Assembly: GCA_037783545.1 (NCBI GenBank)
Contig: JBBELK010000054.1
Span: 310,001-374,000, forward strand
Direction: 5' to 3'
Source of the DNA: Henricia sp. BOLD:AAB3569
Lineage: Eukaryota; Echinodermata; Asteroidea; Spinulosida; Echinasteridae
DNA: 64,000 nt
Positions 60,186-64,000 of this stretch are shown piece by piece. The translations under genes and the position numbers were made by a program. Below the pieces are notes generated by a model. That model did no database searches, had not been told where the DNA came from, and saw only the letters and a program-made list of their open reading frames with translations. How positions within the stretch are numbered: the first letter of the stretch is position 1; the number at the start of each line of letters is the position of its first letter.

Positions 60186-61660
60186 ACTAATCCGGTAACT
60201 AATATCTCCCCCTGCATATCCGCCATAGCTGGGGGTTGATAGCTTGCACCGTTTTGAGATATGAATTGTTGAAATAATAACCTTTGAAATCTTGTAATGT
60301 GACACCTGTGACGACATCATGACGTCACAATTTTGTGCACAAATTGTTGAACAATATGTTGAACATCAAGTTCTTAAATGTGGCGAAGGAATCATACCAA
60401 TATCTGTTGTAGTTTTCAAGATACAGCATTTTAAAACATCTCAGCTCCAAATTTGCGTGATTTGACACCACATTACGTAACCACCGTCCATGTAATGACG
60501 TCACCAATGGTATAGTCAAAAGGTCCACATGTGTGGAAACATTTCGTTCCGTAGAAATATGGTCAAATTCACTACCACTTTGAATCTATTTGCATTCAAA
60601 ATGCTAAAAAATTGCACATTTTCGAACAACTTCCGGTTTGGACCGGAAGTAGGCGTCACACAGGGGTCATGACATCGTATGATTTGTTCAGTTCATTTAG
60701 ACTTATCATGTTGTGAAAGAATTGTTCAAGTATATCTATTACGGTTCTTGAGATATGAATTTTGAAAATAATAACCTTTGAATTTTTGTAATTTGACACC
60801 TGATGACGTCATTATTACGTCACACTTTATGCCATCATGATACTATACATGCTGGTGAAATTCTGCCGTAGGGCCTATGTCTGTATCTAATTTACTAACG
60901 ATTCAGCTTGGTTTGATGGGCATTGTTACTGGTAAGTGTAAAAACTGAGATTTCCGTTTTCGTTGTACTTTGACCTCCAATTGACCCCAGAAGGAAGGGT
61001 CAGATGAAAATGCCCACACAAAGAAAGTTGTAGCACAGAATGTCATCTATAAACCTGCCAAATACGAAGATCCTGGGTCACGTGGTTTTCGAGACGGAAG
61101 CATTTTAAAATATGCATATTTTGGTTTTTTGGGAGGTGTAATTTGATACTTGATGACGTCACGATGACGTCACGCTTGATGCCATCATAATATTAAACAC
61201 GCTGGTGAAAGTCTGCTATAGGACCTATGCCTGTACTTAGTTTCTTAAAGATTCAGCTTGGTTTGATGGGCATTGTTGCTCAATAAGTGCAAAAATTGAG
61301 ATTTTCGTTTTCGTTGAACTTTGACCTCAGATTGACCCCAGAAGGAAGGGTCAGATGAAAATGCCCACACGAAGAAAATTGTTGGCCATGATCTAATCTA
61401 TGAGCCTGCCAAATACGAAGATCATGGGTCACGTGGTTTTCCAGGCGGAAGCATTTTAAAACATGCATATTTTGGTCATTTTTTGGTTGTAATTTGATAC
61501 CCGATGACGTCACGGTGACGTCACACTTGTATGCACACCTTTCCATTGGGGTTGATGTTCCTACCAAGTTTCAAGTTGATAGCTTTAACAGTTTTGAAGA
61601 AAAGCTCTGGAAACGTTTGAGCAGAAAAAGAAGAAAAAAAACTAGACATTGGCGTTTTTT
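60186..61660. repeat. TGACGTCA-rich repeat block, unit 1
   Basis: Contains many gatgacgtcac motifs and two internal subrepeats about 352 bp apart (gaccccagaaggaagggtca at 60981 and 61333). It is duplicated at 62100-63390. Confidence 0.8.
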
Positions 61661-62099
61661 TTTTTTAAAACGCAAGGTGATCGGGCGATATGAATATTGA
61701 CCTCAGTAGGCTCATTGTGACGTCACGCTTGGTTGAAATTGGTTGAAAACTTGAGTTGGTAGATGTTTCAAAAGAAACATTCACATATCGATTGCCAGTA
61801 TTGAAATTCTCAAAACATGACTATTCAACGCTAAAATTGTGTATCTGATATCGTCATTATTGGCGGTCAATCTCATCATGTATGGAGTGAAAGAATCTTT
61901 CCAATATCTATTACAGTTCTCAAGATTTTGTCATTTGAAATCATATTACGTAACCACCGAGCATGTGATGACGTCATCATTTGTATTGTCATAAAGTACA
62001 CATGCGTGGGAACAATTCGTCCTGTAGAACCATGGTCAAATTCCCTACCACTTTGGCTCTATTTGCATTCAAAATGCTGTGTCATTGTATGATTTGTTT

Positions 62100-63390
62100 A
62101 GTTCATTGAGACCTATCATGATGTGAAATAATTATTCAAGTATATATTAAGGTTCTTGAGATATTAATTTTTGAAAAAATAACCTCTGATTTTTTGTAAT
62201 TCAACACCTGTGACGACATTATGACATCACAGTTTTGTGCACAAATTGTTCAACAATTTGATAAACATCAAGTTCTGAAATGTGGTGAAAAAATCGTGCA
62301 AATATCTGCTGTAGTTCTCAAGATACAGCATTTTTAAACAATTCAGCTCCAAATTCGCGTAATTTGACACCACATTACGTAACCACCGTCCACGTGATGA
62401 CGTCACCATTGGTATAGTCATAAGTTCCACATGTGTGGGAACATTTCGTTCCGTAGAACTATGGTCAAATTCACTACCACTTTGAATCTATTTGCATTCA
62501 AAATGCTAAAAAATTGCACATTTTCGAACAACTTCTGGTTTGGACCGGAAGTAGGCGTCACACAGGGGTCATGACATCGTATGATTTTGTTCAGTTCATT
62601 TAGACTTATCATGTTGTTAAAGAATTGTTCAAGTATCTATTCCGGTTCTTGAGATATAAATTGTTGCTCGGTAAGTGTAAAAATTAAGATTTCCGTTTTC
62701 GTTGAACTTTGACCTCCAATTGACCCCAGAAGGAAGGGTCAGATGAAAATGCCCACACAAAGAAAATTGTAGCCAACGATCTCATCCATAAGCCTGCCAA
62801 ATACGAAGATCTTGAGTCGCACGGTTTTCGAGACGGAAGCATTTTACAACATGCATATTTTGGTTATTTTTGGGATGTAATTAGATACTTTATGACGTCA
62901 CGATGACGTCACACGTGATGCCATCATGATATTATACATGATGGCGAAAGTCTGCCATAGGACCTATACCTGTACTTAGTTTCTTAAAAATTCATCTTGG
63001 TTTGATGGACATTGCTGCTGAATAAGTGCAAAAATTGAGATTTTCGTTTTCGTTGAACTTTGACCTCAAATTGACCCCAGAAGGAAGGGTCAGATGACAA
63101 TGCCCACACGAAGAAAATTGTTGGCCATGATCTAATCTATAAGCCTGCCAAATACGAAGATCATGGGTCACGTGGTTTTCGAGACGGAAGCATTTTAAAA
63201 CATGCATATTTTGGTCATTTATTGGTTGTAATTTGATACCCGATGACGTCACGGTGACGTCACACTTGTATGCACACCTTCACATTGGGGTTGATGTTCC
63301 TACTAAGTTTCAAGTTGATAGCTTGAACCGTTTTGAAGAAAAGCTCTGGAAACGTTTGAGCAGAAAAAGAAGAAAAACAACAAACTAGAG
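62100..63390. repeat. TGACGTCA-rich repeat block, unit 2
   Basis: Direct repeat of 60186-61660, offset about 1.9 kb at the left and 1.74 kb at the right. The same two internal subrepeats occur (62721 and 63073). It ends aaaagctctggaaacgtttg as in unit 1. Confidence 0.8.
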
Positions 63391-64000
63391 CTACGTCTGT
63401 TCTATGAACAGATCGTAGGGCTTTTTCGAATTTTTTTAACTTCAAAAATGAGCATGCTTAGCTTGCAAAATTAGATGTTAGCATATAAAGTATTTAATTA
63501 AAAAAATGTTTACCTTTAATGTGTTACCTTTAAAGTATTGATGACGTAATCAATGTTTTAACAACACAGACATGTTTGGTGGTCGACGCACTCTATTATC
63601 ACCACTACTGGGCTAATTTGCGCAAACACTGCTTAAAAAGGGTTATTTTAAGACTTTTTAATTTCGCCGCTAGAGGGCCCCCTTTTATGGAATGACGTAG
63701 AAACTTACATTTTTGGAAACCCTATTTACCTTAGACACTAACACTACCAACCGCATCTCGGCAGCTTTCCCCACTTTTACAAAATAGGTTCATTTAAATG
63801 CACGGTCACAGGTTATGGCGATATTTTTTGGATACCCCACCCTAGTCGAACTCAAACACCTTTGACCCCATCCAAATACTTCTTACCAGTTTCAAATGGC
63901 AAGGCAAAGTCTGTTTGACCAATAGGGAATGAGGTCAAATGTGAAGGCATGGGGGCATCTGAAAAACCTTGATTAATAATCGTTAGTATGCCGAAAGAAT
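63391..64000. other. Window end, no gene seen
   Basis: It holds gagctacgtctgttc.tgaacagatcgta, a short palindrome, and AT-rich sequence with gccgctagagggcc. No coding signal. Confidence 0.4.

Overview
The window is eukaryotic, intron-rich and loaded with transposons. Coding exons of 60-300 bp with GT-AG borders are separated by introns of 0.2-4.4 kb that are packed with inverted-repeat elements, tRNA-derived SINEs and retrotransposon debris. The repeat style (many palindromic MITEs, gcgccctct motifs, tacatgtaca runs, an I-clade LINE, Deu/V-type SINEs) suggests a marine invertebrate, most likely a deuterostome such as an echinoderm or hemichordate. That placement is inference; I saw no species-diagnostic gene.

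Layout. (1) 1-35.04 kb, + strand: one large gene, 5'-truncated by the window edge. I could chain 21 coding exons whose splice phases all agree, ending in a stop at 35036-35038 (about 1,189 codons visible). The encoded protein starts with a charged, basic-acidic linker carrying a PIP-box-like motif, continues as an alpha-helical, TPR/solenoid-like region, and ends in a beta-propeller-like region with PQQ/WD-type strands. I do not recognise the family. One join (exon 17 to 18) depends on a weak GTAGCC donor; reading through it gives an immediate stop and a shorter C-terminus. (2) Its introns hold at least five MITE families: TTAA-flanked, gggccgatttcac-type, a 430-bp palindromic family, gggaaatt/gcaatctcc-type repeats, and pogo/Tigger-like. 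They also hold a Tc1-like deletion derivative, a 2.1-kb foldback with about 750-bp arms, and a 1.98-kb TIR element with paired terminal hairpins inside a SINE. (3) 35-47 kb: no convincing gene. It holds a SINE, foldbacks, and a 5.76-kb inverted-repeat-bounded block (38427-44189). That block contains a very GC-rich palindromic island with outward-facing TATA boxes, next to a sequence with a hammerhead-ribozyme-like core typical of Penelope-like element termini. (4) 47.2-50.0 kb: a KIF20/MKLP2-like kinesin motor fragment on +, cut off mid-motor and abutting an antisense, truncated LTR-retrotransposon gag that itself carries an insertion. (5) 50.2-50.9 kb: a minisatellite. (6) 51.3-57.4 kb, - strand: a nearly full-length I-clade LINE (ORF1 intact; ORF2 with endonuclease, RT and RNase H broken by slippage frameshifts and by an 816-bp TIR element). 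(7) 57.4-64 kb: MITEs, hairpins, a 63-bp tandem repeat, one possible orphan exon, and a duplicated repeat block dense in TGACGTCA octamers.

No CRISPR, rRNA or credible functional tRNA gene was seen. The window is best described as one host gene spread over 34 kb of transposon-filled introns, followed by a nested transposon graveyard.
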